Positions 27,079 through 34,942 of a DNA stretch of 64,000 bases are shown piece by piece. Source of the DNA: Sphingobium sp. JS3065 (GTDB taxonomy: Bacteria; Pseudomonadota; Alphaproteobacteria; Sphingomonadales; Sphingomonadaceae); NCBI RefSeq assembly GCF_026427355.1, contig NZ_CP102664.1, forward strand, positions 1,426,001 to 1,490,000, read 5' to 3'. The notes under the pieces were generated by a model that worked only from the letters and a program-made list of their open reading frames with translations, had not been told where the DNA came from and ran no database searches. The position numbers were made by a program, and so were the translations under genes. Within the stretch, counting starts at the first letter, position 1. Each line of letters starts with the position of its first letter.

Positions 27079-27375
27079 TTAGCGCTTTAGCCGATCGAAC
27101 TCGTTCATTTCATAAGCGATGGACGCTTCGACCAGCTTTTCCCACAATTCCGCTATCACACCGGCTGGCGCGCCCAGGCGCTCCGCTTCGGCGCGGGCGT
27201 TTGCGATGACCTCCGCCTTGCGGGGTTCGTCGCGAACAGCCCCACGCTCCGGCTTGATCCGGGCGGCGGCGCGCATATGGGCGAAGCGCTGATCGAGCAG
27301 GGCGACAAGCTGACGGTCGATTTCGTCGACGCCTGCGCGGACTTCGGCCATGGTCGTGTAGCTTTCGGGATTCAT
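27079..27375 (-). CDS. Chorismate mutase, AroQ type
   Basis: Rearranges chorismate to prephenate, the branch point to Phe and Tyr. It has 98 residues, the size of a stand-alone AroQ-fold all-helical mutase. Diagnostic residues appear in VRAGVDEIDRQLVALLDQRF (helix 1, with R and D), AARIKPERG (active-site Lys region) and the helix-3 segment ELWEKLVEASIAYE. The sequence resembles the PchB-like/AroQ-beta subgroup more than the PheA fusion. It converges on trmJ and is divergent from rpsD. No other aromatic gene is nearby. Confidence 0.9.
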   Translation of the reverse strand: MNPESYTTMAEVRAGVDEIDRQLVALLDQRFAHMRAAARIKPERGAVRDEPRKAEVIANARAEAERLGAPAGVIAELWEKLVEASIAYEMNEFDRLKR

Positions 27376-27415
27376 GGGACGCTGAACTAAGCCCGGAAAC
27401 CCGGCCTGTCGAGGG

Positions 27416-27444
27416 TTGACATCGCGTCATCGCTTCGTCATAGG
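27416..27444 (+). promoter_or_regulatory. Likely sigma-70 promoter of rpsD
   Basis: A perfect -35 box TTGACA (27416-27421), a 17-base spacer and a -10 CATAGG (27439-27444) lie 110 bases ahead of the rpsD ATG. This leaves a leader of about 100 bases, in which S4 autoregulation would be possible, but I see no conserved structure. Confidence 0.5.
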
Positions 27445-27554
27445 CGCCGCTTCGCAATTGGTCCCGCATCCCGGTGAAGCGGTGGCCCTGCCCCTGAAAT
27501 ATGGATCGTAGGCGATACCGGGCATAACGTTGTCAGCAGTTGTAAGGAAATATC

Positions 27555-28169
27555 ATGTCGAAGCGTTCCAGCGCCAAGTATAAACTCGACCGCCGCATGG
27601 GCGAGAATATCTGGGGCCGCCCGAAGAGCCCGGTCAACAAGCGTGAATATGGCCCCGGCCAGCACGGCCAGCGCCGCAAGGGCAAGATGTCCGACTATGG
27701 CATCCAGCTGCGCGCCAAGCAGAAGCTGAAGGGCTATTACGGCGACATCACCGAGAAGCAGTTCAAGAAGAGCTACATCGAGGCCGCCCGCATGAAGGGC
27801 GACACCGGTCAGAACCTGATCGGCCTGCTGGAGCGCCGCCTGGACGCCGTCGTCTACCGCGCCAAGTTCGCGCCGACCATCTTTTCCGCCCGTCAGATCG
27901 TTTCGCACGGCCACGTCTATGTGAACGGCGTGAAGTGCAACATCGCCAGCCGTCTGGTGAAGCCGGGCGACGAAGTCACCCTGGGCAAGAAGGCCCAGGA
28001 AATGGCGCTGGTCCTGGAAGCGCAGAGCCTGCCCGAGCGCGACATTCCCGACTATGTGTCGCCCGATGGCGCCGCGAAGGTCACCTATGTCCGCGTCCCC
28101 TCGCTGGACGAAGTGCCCTATCCGGTGAAGATGGAACCCAATCTGGTCGTCGAATTCTATTCGCGCTAA
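27555..28169 (+). CDS. rpsD: 30S ribosomal protein S4
   Basis: A primary 16S rRNA-binding protein that nucleates 30S assembly. It has 204 residues, the normal length. [20 protein letters not shown] is the alphaproteobacterial N-terminus, which lacks the zinc cysteines. [20 protein letters not shown] and [15 protein letters not shown] form the S4 RNA-binding domain, and the C-terminus ends VVEFYSR. AAGGAAAT precedes the ATG. It is a single-gene unit with a promoter upstream and a strong terminator downstream, detached from the main ribosomal operon as in other alphaproteobacteria. Confidence 0.98.
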   Translation: MSKRSSAKYKLDRRMGENIWGRPKSPVNKREYGPGQHGQRRKGKMSDYGIQLRAKQKLKGYYGDITEKQFKKSYIEAARMKGDTGQNLIGLLERRLDAVVYRAKFAPTIFSARQIVSHGHVYVNGVKCNIASRLVKPGDEVTLGKKAQEMALVLEAQSLPERDIPDYVSPDGAAKVTYVRVPSLDEVPYPVKMEPNLVVEFYSR

Positions 28170-28193
28170 GATTTCGGTTATGCGAATTACGGG

Positions 28194-28222
28194 AAAGGCG
28201 GTCCTTCGGGGCCGCCTTTTTT
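28194..28222 (+). terminator. Intrinsic terminator of rpsD
   Basis: AAAGGCGG (28194-28201) pairs with CCGCCTTT (28212-28219) around a ten-base loop containing CTTCGG, followed by six T from 28217. It lies 24 bases past the rpsD stop and is a textbook Rho-independent terminator. Confidence 0.9.
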
Positions 28223-28300
28223 GTTTGTTCAACAAGCCTTGTCTGGTTGCGGGCGTGCTGGCATCAACGACGCATCCACTGTCTTTTCAAGGCCCTTGCC

Positions 28301-29947
28301 ATGCGCGCGCTTTTGCTGACCTCTCTGATCGCCCTGACCGCAGGGGGCGCGGCGGTGGCCGCTTCTTCCGGCGACGGCCCCTCCATCGACACGATGAAGG
28401 AGGTGGTGAAGGAAATCTCCTCAGACGCCTATGAAGGGCGCGCTCCGGGCACGGCGGGGGAGGAAAAGACCCTGGCCTATCTGGTCCAGCGGTTCGAGGC
28501 GCTGGGGCTGAAGCCCGGCAACAAGGGTAGCTGGTTCCAGGACGTGCCGCTGGTGGAGATCGACGCGAAGAATGTGTCGCCGCTCCGCTTCACCGGGGGC
28601 AAGAGCGCGGTGTCCGCCGCTTACGGCCCGGAAATGGTGATCGCCACCTATCGCACCGGCCAGCCGCATATCGAGGTGAAGGACAGCCCTGTCGTCTTCG
28701 TCGGCTATGGCATCAACGCGCCGGAGAAGAAGTGGAACGACTATGCCGGCGTCAATGTGAAGGGCAAGACGGTCGTCATCCTGGTGAACGACCCCGATTA
28801 CCAGACACCGACGCTGCGCGGGCCGTTCAACGGGCGGGCGATGACCTATTATGGCCGCTGGACCTACAAGTTCGAGGAAGCGGCGCGGCAGGGCGCGGCG
28901 GCGGCGATCATCGTGCATGACACCATGCCCGCCGCCTATGGGTGGAATGTCGTGCAATCGAGCTGGACCGGCGCGCAGCATGTCGCGGACAGCGCCAACG
29001 GCAATGCCGGCCAGTCCGCCGCCATCGGCTGGATTCAGAAGGACAAGGCGGCGGCCCTGATGGCGAGCGCAGGGCTGAACCTCGACACGCTGATAGCGGC
29101 GGCGAAAAAGCGCGGGTTCAAGGCGGTGCCGCTGAAGGGCGTGAAGGCCAGCGTCTCCTTCGACAATGCCGTTCGCAAGCACAGGTCGAAGAATGTCGTC
29201 GCCCTGCTGCCCGGCAAGACGCGGCCTGACGAATATGTGCTCTACGCGGCGCACTGGGACCATCTGGGCCATTGCGAAGCTGCGCCCGATGGCGACGACA
29301 TTTGCAACGGGGCCATCGACAACGCCACCGGCACGGCGGCGCTGGTCGCGCTGGCGGAGGCGAATGTGAAGGCCGGGCCGACGGATCGCAGCCAGGTCTT
29401 CCTGGCCGTGACGGCGGAGGAATCGGGCCTGCTGGGGTCGGCCTATTATGGCAATCATCCGGTCTTCCCGCTGGGGCAGACGGTGGGCGGGGTCAATATG
29501 GACGCGCTCAGCATGGCTGGGCTGGCGAAGAATGTCGTGGTGATCGGCAAGGGCAAGTCGCAGCTTGACGGCTATCTGGACCGGGCGCTCGTCGCGCAGA
29601 AGCGGGTCGCCAGCCTGGAGCCGACGCCGGAAAAGGGATTTTACTACCGCTCCGACCATTTCAGCTTCGCCAAGCATGGCGTGCCGATGCTCTATTTCGA
29701 GGGCGGACAGGATCTGGCGAAGGGCGGCCCCGCGGCTGGCGCAAAGGCGGCCAAGGATTATGAAGAACATCATTATCACGGCCCCAAGGACGAATATGAT
29801 CCCAAATGGGACTGGAGCGGCGTGAAGGCGGACCTGAAACTTTATTATGATGTCGGGCGGGCGCTGGCGAACACGACCGATTGGCCCAACTGGACGCCTG
29901 GGGACGAATTCCGCGCCATTCGCGACAAGAGCCGGGCGGGGAAGTGA
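28301..29947 (+). CDS. Secreted M28-family metallopeptidase (aminopeptidase)
   Basis: An exported zinc peptidase of 548 residues. The signal peptide is MRALLLTSLIALTAGGAAVA. A PA-like insert domain spans roughly residues 120-270 (VVFVGYGINAPEKKWNDY, KGKTVVILVNDPDY). The M28 catalytic part has AAHWDHLG (zinc His), AIDNATGTAA (bridging Asp), VTAEESGLLGS (catalytic Glu pair), NMDAL (Asp) and SDHFSFAKHGVPM (His). The frame is open from 27935, inside rpsD, but the ATG at 28301 begins the signal peptide. It likely trims peptides in the periplasm or outside the cell. It is a stand-alone gene. Confidence 0.92.
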   Translation: MRALLLTSLIALTAGGAAVAASSGDGPSIDTMKEVVKEISSDAYEGRAPGTAGEEKTLAYLVQRFEALGLKPGNKGSWFQDVPLVEIDAKNVSPLRFTGGKSAVSAAYGPEMVIATYRTGQPHIEVKDSPVVFVGYGINAPEKKWNDYAGVNVKGKTVVILVNDPDYQTPTLRGPFNGRAMTYYGRWTYKFEEAARQGAAAAIIVHDTMPAAYGWNVVQSSWTGAQHVADSANGNAGQSAAIGWIQKDKAAALMASAGLNLDTLIAAAKKRGFKAVPLKGVKASVSFDNAVRKHRSKNVVALLPGKTRPDEYVLYAAHWDHLGHCEAAPDGDDICNGAIDNATGTAALVALAEANVKAGPTDRSQVFLAVTAEESGLLGSAYYGNHPVFPLGQTVGGVNMDALSMAGLAKNVVVIGKGKSQLDGYLDRALVAQKRVASLEPTPEKGFYYRSDHFSFAKHGVPMLYFEGGQDLAKGGPAAGAKAAKDYEEHHYHGPKDEYDPKWDWSGVKADLKLYYDVGRALANTTDWPNWTPGDEFRAIRDKSRAGK

Positions 29948-29958
29948 CGGCCTTTTGC

Positions 29959-30064
29959 GGCACTTGTGGCCAATGGCGGACATTAGATATCCGTTCGCCC
30001 TGAGCGAAGTCGAAGGGCTCAGCCCGAACGGAAAACTGAACGTCCGCTCTCCACCCCAATCAGC
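29959..30064 (-). repeat. Composite extragenic repeat, copy A (inverted)
   Basis: In inverted orientation it has the left arm GGGGTGGAGAGCGGACGTTC, the core palindrome of the 25912 type, and the right arm CGGATATCTAATGTC followed by GGCCA. Apart from about 18 central bases, positions 29979-30054 match copy D at 61355-61420 base for base. It fills most of the gap between the M28 peptidase and aguA. Confidence 0.8.
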
Positions 30065-30143
30065 CATTCATCACAATGACTCTGGAAAGCCCTGCACGAT
30101 CCTGTAGAGGGCGCGGACAGACCCGCAGACAGGAGCCGAACCC

Positions 30144-31127
30144 ATGACTTTCCGTATGCCCGCCGAATGGGCGCCGCATGACTGGACCTGGATCGGCTTT
30201 CCCACCAATCCGCAGGAATGGCCCGGCGCGTTCGATGAGGCCCGGCGGCAGATCGCGGATTTTGCCAGCGCGCTCCATGCGGATGGCAAGGGCGAGGAAG
30301 TGCGACTGGTCTGCGCCCATGAGGGCGACGCGGATGTTGCCCGCGGGCTGGCGGCGCCAGGCGTGACCATCCTGGTGCAGAAGCTGGGCGACGTCTGGCT
30401 CCGCGACACCGCGCCCATCGCGGTGAAGCGGGGCGACGAGCGGGCACTGGTGGATTTCGGCTTCAACGGCTGGGGCGGCAAATATCAGATGCCGGGCGAT
30501 GAGGATATCGGCGCGCGGCTGGCGGCGACGACGGGCCTGCCCACCTCGACCCAGCATTGGGTGTTCGAAGGGGGGGCGGTCGACACCGACGGCAACGGGC
30601 TGTTCGTGACGACGGAACAATGCCTGCTCAACCCCAACCGCAACCCGGAACTGGACCGGGGGAAAATCGAAACATTGCTGGCCGGATCGCTGGGCCTTTC
30701 AGACATGCTCTGGCTGGGCGACGGATTGCTGAACGATCATACTGACGGCCATGTCGACAATCTGGCCCGATTCGTGGGGCCCGGCGTGCTCGCGCTGCCC
30801 GAAGCCAGCACGGAGGATGACCCCAATGCGGCCATCTATGCCGATGCGCGGGCGCGGGCCAAGGCCTTCGGAGTGGAGGTGGCGTCCATCCCCTCCCCCG
30901 GCCGCGTCATCGTGGATGGGGAGGTGATTCCGGCCAGCTACATGAATTTCTATGTCGGCAACGCAGCCGTCATCGTGCCCATCTATGGCCAGCCCAATGA
31001 TCAGGCGGCGCTGGATGCGTTCAGCCCCTTCTTCCCCGGCCGGGAGATCGTCGGGCTGCGCAGCGACGCCATTCTCTCAGGCGGCGGCAGCTTCCATTGT
31101 TGCAGCCAGCAGATGCCGTCCGCCTGA
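30144..31127 (+). CDS. aguA: Agmatine deiminase
   Basis: Hydrolyses agmatine to N-carbamoylputrescine and ammonia. It has 327 residues. It belongs to the PAD_porph/agmatine deiminase fold: MPAEWAPHDWTWIGFP, WLRDTAPI, FNGWGGKY, EGGAVDTDGNG, NDHTDGHVDN (catalytic Asp and His) and the C-terminal GGGSFHCCSQQMP with C319 as the expected nucleophile. A doubled Cys replaces the more common Cys-Ile or Cys-Ala. It is followed 85 bases later by aguB, giving the complete two-step agmatine-to-putrescine route. No arginine decarboxylase is in the window, so agmatine may be taken up or made elsewhere. Confidence 0.95.
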   Translation: MTFRMPAEWAPHDWTWIGFPTNPQEWPGAFDEARRQIADFASALHADGKGEEVRLVCAHEGDADVARGLAAPGVTILVQKLGDVWLRDTAPIAVKRGDERALVDFGFNGWGGKYQMPGDEDIGARLAATTGLPTSTQHWVFEGGAVDTDGNGLFVTTEQCLLNPNRNPELDRGKIETLLAGSLGLSDMLWLGDGLLNDHTDGHVDNLARFVGPGVLALPEASTEDDPNAAIYADARARAKAFGVEVASIPSPGRVIVDGEVIPASYMNFYVGNAAVIVPIYGQPNDQAALDAFSPFFPGREIVGLRSDAILSGGGSFHCCSQQMPSA

Positions 31128-31212
31128 AGGCGCGCGATCCGGCTTGCACGCCGGCGATCCTGCTCTATCTCCTGACCGTCGCCTTTGCCCATCTGTCTCC
31201 AGGGTTTCGCAT

Positions 31213-32061
31213 ATGACCAAAGTCACCGTCGCCGCGCTCCAGCTCGCCTTTTCGGACGACCGGGCGAACAATATCGAAATGGTCGCGGGCCATGTCGTGA
31301 AGGCGGCTGCCCGTGGCGCGAGGATCGTCCTGCCGCCCGAACTGTTCGAAGGCCCCTATTTCTGCAAGGTCGAGGACGAAGCGCTGTTCGCCAACGCGCT
31401 GCCTCTGGACGAGCATCCCGCCGTGCAGGAAATGCGCAAGGTCGCGAAGGCGGAAGGCGTCTATATCCCCACCAGCTTCTTCGAGCGGGACGGACATCAT
31501 TATTACAACTCCCTCGCCATGATCGACGATGAGGGCGAGATCATGGGCGTCTATCGCAAGAGCCACATCCCCGATGGGCCGGGCTATGAGGAGAAATATT
31601 ATTTCCGCCCCGGCAACACGGGTTTCAAGGTCTGGAAAACGAAGTTCGGCACTGTCGGCATCGGCATATGCTGGGACCAATGGTATCCCGAAACGGCGCG
31701 GGTGATGGCGCTGATGGGCGCGGAGATGCTCTTCTACCCGACCGCCATCGGATCGGAACCCTATGACGCCGACCTCGACACCAGCCGCATGTGGCGGCGC
31801 GCCATGATCGGCCATGCGGTCAGCAACTGCATGCCGGTGGTCGCCGCCAACCGCATCGGGGAAGAGGACGGCCAGAAATTCTACGGCCACAGCTTCATCG
31901 CCGACCAGTGGGGCGATTTCGCCGCAGAGGCAGGCGCGAAGGACAATGGCGCGCTGGTGGCGACACTGGACCTGGAGCAGGCCAGGACGCATCGGGCGGG
32001 CATGGGCTTCTTCCGCGACCGGCGGCCGGAACTTTATGCGCGGATCGCCCAGGATATTTGA
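31213..32061 (+). CDS. aguB: N-carbamoylputrescine amidohydrolase
   Basis: Converts N-carbamoylputrescine to putrescine, carbon dioxide and ammonia. A nitrilase-superfamily enzyme of 282 residues with the Glu-Lys-Cys triad at E43 (LPPELFEGPYF), K116 (YRKSHIPDGPGYEEKYYF) and C153 (GICWDQWYPE). The phrase SHIPDGPGYEEKYYF is typical of AguB among nitrilases. The open frame begins at 30952 inside aguA; the ATG at 31213 matches the family N-terminus. It acts directly after aguA and is probably on the same transcript. Confidence 0.96.
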   Translation: MTKVTVAALQLAFSDDRANNIEMVAGHVVKAAARGARIVLPPELFEGPYFCKVEDEALFANALPLDEHPAVQEMRKVAKAEGVYIPTSFFERDGHHYYNSLAMIDDEGEIMGVYRKSHIPDGPGYEEKYYFRPGNTGFKVWKTKFGTVGIGICWDQWYPETARVMALMGAEMLFYPTAIGSEPYDADLDTSRMWRRAMIGHAVSNCMPVVAANRIGEEDGQKFYGHSFIADQWGDFAAEAGAKDNGALVATLDLEQARTHRAGMGFFRDRRPELYARIAQDI

Positions 32062-32093
32062 AACAGGCTATTTGAAGCAGCAGGAGAGATAAG

Positions 32094-32384
32094 ATGACCG
32101 TTGCCCGTCACTATATCATGCATGCGAAGGAAGGCATGGACGCCGCCCTGGAAACCGCCTTGCGCGCCATCGCGGATGCGGTTCGCCCCCTGCCCGGCTG
32201 CGAAGGCGCGGAGTTGCTGCGGGACATCGGCAATGAACGGCGCTTCGTCCTGATCGAGCAATGGGCCGCTGTCGACGCGCACAAGGCAGCAGGCGGAATG
32301 CTGGACAAGGGGTTGTTCGCACCGATGATGGCAGCGCTGGACGGGCCGCCGGACGGGGCCTATCTGGACTATCTCATTCGCTGA
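32094..32384 (+). CDS. ABM-domain protein, putative quinol monooxygenase
   Basis: A 96-residue single-domain antibiotic-biosynthesis-monooxygenase-like protein, a dimeric ferredoxin-like fold. Features: VARHYIMHAKEGMDAALETA at the start, LPGCEGAELLRD in the strand-2 region, and RFVLIEQWAAVDAHKA, where the EQW motif is typical. AGGAGAGATAAG precedes the ATG. It follows aguB by 32 bases, so it may belong to the polyamine operon, where it could act on an aldehyde or reactive product, but no direct evidence shows this. Its 3' end overlaps the convergent UDG gene by 11 bases. Confidence 0.8.
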   Translation: MTVARHYIMHAKEGMDAALETALRAIADAVRPLPGCEGAELLRDIGNERRFVLIEQWAAVDAHKAAGGMLDKGLFAPMMAALDGPPDGAYLDYLIR

Positions 32385-33027
32385 GGGCCAAGGCCCGTTC
32401 GAATACGGCCTCGAACATGTCCGCTGTCAGGCGGCCGGTATTCTGGTTGTAGCGCGAACAGTGATAGCTATCGATCAGCATCTTTCCGCTGGGCATGCGA
32501 TGCTCCGCCAGATGGGAGAAGCGCGCCTTGGGCAGCTTGCCGCCCAGCACCTTCACCGCTGACTGATGCGCGATCTGGCCCAGGGCGATGAAGACCCGCG
32601 CATGGGGCAGCGCCGCGACGGCAGGCTTCAGGAAGGCGCGGCAATTATGGATTTCCTCCGGCAGCGGCTTGTTCTGCGGCGGCAGGCATTTGACCGCGTT
32701 GAGGATGATGACGTTCCGCAGCCGCAAGCCATCGTCCGCTCGCCCATCATAGGCGCCTTCGGTCAGGCCGAATTTGCCGAGCGTCGCGAAGAGCAGATCG
32801 CCCGCATAATCTCCGGTAAAGGGCCGCCCGGTGCGGTTGGCGCCCATCTTGCCGGGCGCCAGGCCGATCATCGCGATCCGGGCCAGAGGATCGCCGAAAA
32901 CCGGCACCGGCGCATTCCACCAATCGGGATGCTCCGCCCGGTTTTCGCCGCGAAATGCCGCAAGGCGCGGACAAAGCGGACAATCATGCGGCGGCTCGCT
33001 TTGCGGGATAGGGCTTTGCAGCGTCAT
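32374..33027 (-). CDS. Uracil-DNA glycosylase, family 5 (UdgB-type)
   Basis: Excises uracil and other deaminated bases from DNA. It has 217 residues. The N-terminal DCPLCPRL (C16, C19) and VKCLPPQNKPLPEEIHNC supply 4Fe-4S ligands. Motif A reads GLAPGKMGANRTGRPFTGDY, which lacks the catalytic Asp/Asn of families 1 and 4 and matches family 5. Motif HCSRYNQNTGRLT forms the distal DNA-contact loop. It overlaps the ABM gene convergently and is divergent from folK with 23 bases between starts. The other possibility is a family 4 UDG, but the GLAPG motif argues against that. Confidence 0.9.
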   Translation of the reverse strand: MTLQSPIPQSEPPHDCPLCPRLAAFRGENRAEHPDWWNAPVPVFGDPLARIAMIGLAPGKMGANRTGRPFTGDYAGDLLFATLGKFGLTEGAYDGRADDGLRLRNVIILNAVKCLPPQNKPLPEEIHNCRAFLKPAVAALPHARVFIALGQIAHQSAVKVLGGKLPKARFSHLAEHRMPSGKMLIDSYHCSRYNQNTGRLTADMFEAVFERALALSE

Positions 33028-33050
33028 GGCGACGGGATAGGCGCTGTCGG

Positions 33051-33551
33051 ATGGTCAAGACAAGCACTCGTCATGTTTATGCGCTCGCATTGGGATCGAA
33101 CCGGCCCCTGTCGGCCCGGTTGACGCCCGAACGCCTGCTGAAAGAGGCTGTCCGCCGGATCGCGGAACGGGACAAGGTTCTGGCGGTGGCCCCCATCATG
33201 AAGACGCCGCCGCTGGGGCCGTCGCGGCGGATTTTCGCCAATGGCGCGCTGCTGGTGGAGAGCGGCCTGCCGCCTGAGGCGATGCTCCTGCACTTGCAGG
33301 CGATCGAGCGCGGCCTGGGACGGCAGCGTTTCATGCGCTGGGGCGCGCGGCGTCTGGATATCGACATCATCCTCTGGTCGGGCGGACGCTGGAACAGCCG
33401 GTCGCTGCATATTCCGCACCCGACCTTCCGGCAGCGCGACTTCGTGCTGACGCCGCTTTGCGCGATCGCGCCGGAATGGCGTGATCCGGTGTCCGGCCTT
33501 TCCATACGCCATTTGCACGTCCGCCTGCGAAAAGCGATTTCTGGAGGTTGA
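33051..33551 (+). CDS. folK: 2-amino-4-hydroxy-6-hydroxymethyldihydropteridine pyrophosphokinase
   Basis: Transfers pyrophosphate from ATP to 6-hydroxymethyl-dihydropterin in folate synthesis. It has 166 residues. Conserved elements: YALALGSNRPL (substrate loop), FANGALLVES (the family FLNAVV position), LHLQAIERGLGRQRFMRWGARRLDIDI (ATP and Mg binding, with RxLDIDI) and HPTFRQRDFVLTPLCAIAPEW. It deviates in the normally strict (K/R)(N/W)GPRxLDID region, where it reads RWGARRLDIDI, still compatible. folB and folP are not adjacent. The gene is followed by tRNA-Lys. Confidence 0.93.
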   Translation: MVKTSTRHVYALALGSNRPLSARLTPERLLKEAVRRIAERDKVLAVAPIMKTPPLGPSRRIFANGALLVESGLPPEAMLLHLQAIERGLGRQRFMRWGARRLDIDIILWSGGRWNSRSLHIPHPTFRQRDFVLTPLCAIAPEWRDPVSGLSIRHLHVRLRKAISGG

Positions 33552-33596
33552 CCAGCCGCATCGCCCCCTCTAGTGCGTGCGAACCTCAGGACATGA

Positions 33597-33672
33597 GGGC
33601 CCTTAGCTCAGTCGGTAGAGCAACTGACTTTTAATCAGTAGGTCGCTGGTTCGAATCCAGCAGGGCTCACCA
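33597..33672 (+). tRNA. tRNA-Lys (TTT anticodon)
   Basis: A 76-base cloverleaf. Acceptor GGGCCCT pairs with AGGGCTC (one G-U pair); the D-arm is TAGCTCAGTCGGTAGAGC; the anticodon arm is CTGAC-TTTTAAT-CAG with TTT in the loop; the T-arm is CTGGTTCGAATCCAG; an A discriminator and an encoded CCA end at 33672. Confidence 0.97.
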
Positions 33673-33838
33673 CCCCCACCCTTGTAAAAATCGTCATCTC
33701 GGCATGGGCAAGTTGCGCCATTTCGACAAATGAGGCGCGTTCCGTGTCGCAGCCCGCTTCGCCACTCGTCGCAAATCGATTGCCTTGTTCCGGCTGCCGG
33801 GCGAATAGCGGAAGGGACAGAATGAGGGGCGAAGGTTC

Positions 33839-34162
33839 ATGAAATTGGCGTCGTTTGTTTGCGCGTTCGCGATGGGTGCGGCGCTTCTGCCCGCGGCGGC
33901 CATTGCCGACGATCCCAATGATCCGACGATGCGGAGCGCTGCGGCGCGCGCGCGGGACAGCGCCATCATCAAGCGCATGAACCAGCAGCAACTCGCCTAT
34001 GTCCGCCAACGCGACGCCCGGAACCGCCCCACCTACCGCGTGCGGCAGAGCGACCGCGACGCCTATGCCGATGCCCGCGCCGAACATGCGCGGAAAATGG
34101 CGGCGTGGCGCCATGCGGTCGCCGCCTGCAATGCGGGACGCTGGGAATATTGCGACAATTAA
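33839..34162 (+). CDS. Small exported protein of unknown function
   Basis: A 107-residue protein with signal peptide MKLASFVCAFAMGAALLPAAAIA and cleavage before DDPNDP. The mature part is strongly charged and helical (RSAAARARDSAIIKRMNQQQ, RDAYADARAEHARKMAAW), ending VAACNAGRWEYCDN with two cysteines that could pair. GGCGAAGG lies about 7 bases before the ATG. I do not recognise a family. The composition suggests a periplasmic helical protein. It stands alone between tRNA-Lys and a degraded region. Confidence 0.7.
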   Translation: MKLASFVCAFAMGAALLPAAAIADDPNDPTMRSAAARARDSAIIKRMNQQQLAYVRQRDARNRPTYRVRQSDRDAYADARAEHARKMAAWRHAVAACNAGRWEYCDN

Positions 34163-34184
34163 GTCGCCCTTTCCCTTATCGCCC

Positions 34185-34289
34185 CTATCGCAACAGGGCG
34201 ATCACAAGCGCGGCGAAGCACCATATTTCGGCCGAAACCAACAAACCGAACAGGATGCCGAACATGGCGTCAGGCTTCGATGCGTCCAT
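34185..34289 (-). CDS. Predicted 34-residue single-span membrane protein
   Basis: The ATG at 34289 is preceded by GGAGAGG with about 6 bases of spacing, a good ribosome site. The product has a short polar head (MDASKPDAMF) and one hydrophobic helix of about 22 residues (GILFGLLVSAEIWCFAAL and on). The stop is at 34185. It is too small for motif recognition. It resembles accessory small membrane proteins, but no partner is evident. Confidence 0.45.
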   Translation of the reverse strand: MDASKPDAMFGILFGLLVSAEIWCFAALVIALLR

Positions 34290-34329
34290 CTGCCCTCTCC
34301 GTTTCTTTCTGCAAGATGAACGGCTTAAC

Positions 34330-34750
34330 CCTGCATCCGGTTCCAGGAGCGTTTGGCCGCAAGGCTTCGGTTCACCGCATCGCGCGGAATATATGTTCCG
34401 TTGCTCACGGGCTTCGCCGATGCCGATCCTGGCGAGCTGAAGTCCGACCATGCGGGCATCGTTCTGATTGTCAGGCAGGTTGGCCAAGTACATTGGCCGG
34501 TCACCCATCGACGCCCAACAGTCGAGGAAAGCGGGGGATGTCCAGGTGGATTCAGCATGGGAATCGGTGGTCGACATCGAGTCGCTTGCGGCGTGGATGA
34601 ACCACATGCCGGTTCGCCGGAGATGCGCCATGCCATGGGGCTGGCCCGCGCCTGCGCCGGGAAGGCGGGCGACAGGCTCCACGGCCACGCCATCCGACTT
34701 TTCGAGCGGGCACAAGCGCTGATCCGCTGACATGAAGAGGCCCCCCTTTT
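34330..34750. other. Stretch without a recognisable gene
   Basis: About 420 bases. Several open frames run through it on both strands, up to 125-182 residues, but none has a convincing ribosome site, motif or protein-like composition, and the minus-strand one is read through into the small membrane protein gene. Taken with the truncated acyl-CoA dehydrogenase end that follows, I read this as decayed sequence. Confidence 0.4.
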
Positions 34751-34753
34751 ACC

Positions 34754-34942
34754 CATGAACTCGACTTCACCGGAAAGCCGATGCAGGTGTTCGGCGGCAT
34801 CGGCATGGCGAGCGACTTTCCCCCCGCCGCCGCCTTCATGAGCGCGCGCTACCTGCGCTTCGCGGACGGCCCGGACGAGGTGCACATGTCGCAGCTCGGC
34901 AAGCTCAAGATCGCCGAACTGAACCAACTGCCGGTGCGTTGA
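34754..34942 (+). pseudogene. C-terminal remnant of an acyl-CoA dehydrogenase
   Basis: In frame to the stop at 34940-34942, about 62 residues read as the extreme C-terminus of an acyl-CoA dehydrogenase: GKPMQVFGGIGMASDFP, ARYLRFADGPDEVH (the family LRLADGPDEVH motif) and LGKLKIAEL. The whole N-terminal and FAD-binding body is missing and no upstream open frame supplies it, so it cannot be functional. Its last 38 bases overlap the 3' end of glgX on the other strand. It is probably left by an old deletion or rearrangement next to the glycogen operon. Confidence 0.8.

Noticed and set aside
34325..34927. Possible 200-codon gene on the minus strand between the small membrane protein and the glg operon
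   Set aside because: No ribosome site, no motif, and it overlaps the acyl-CoA dehydrogenase remnant whose plus-strand reading is clearly protein-like.
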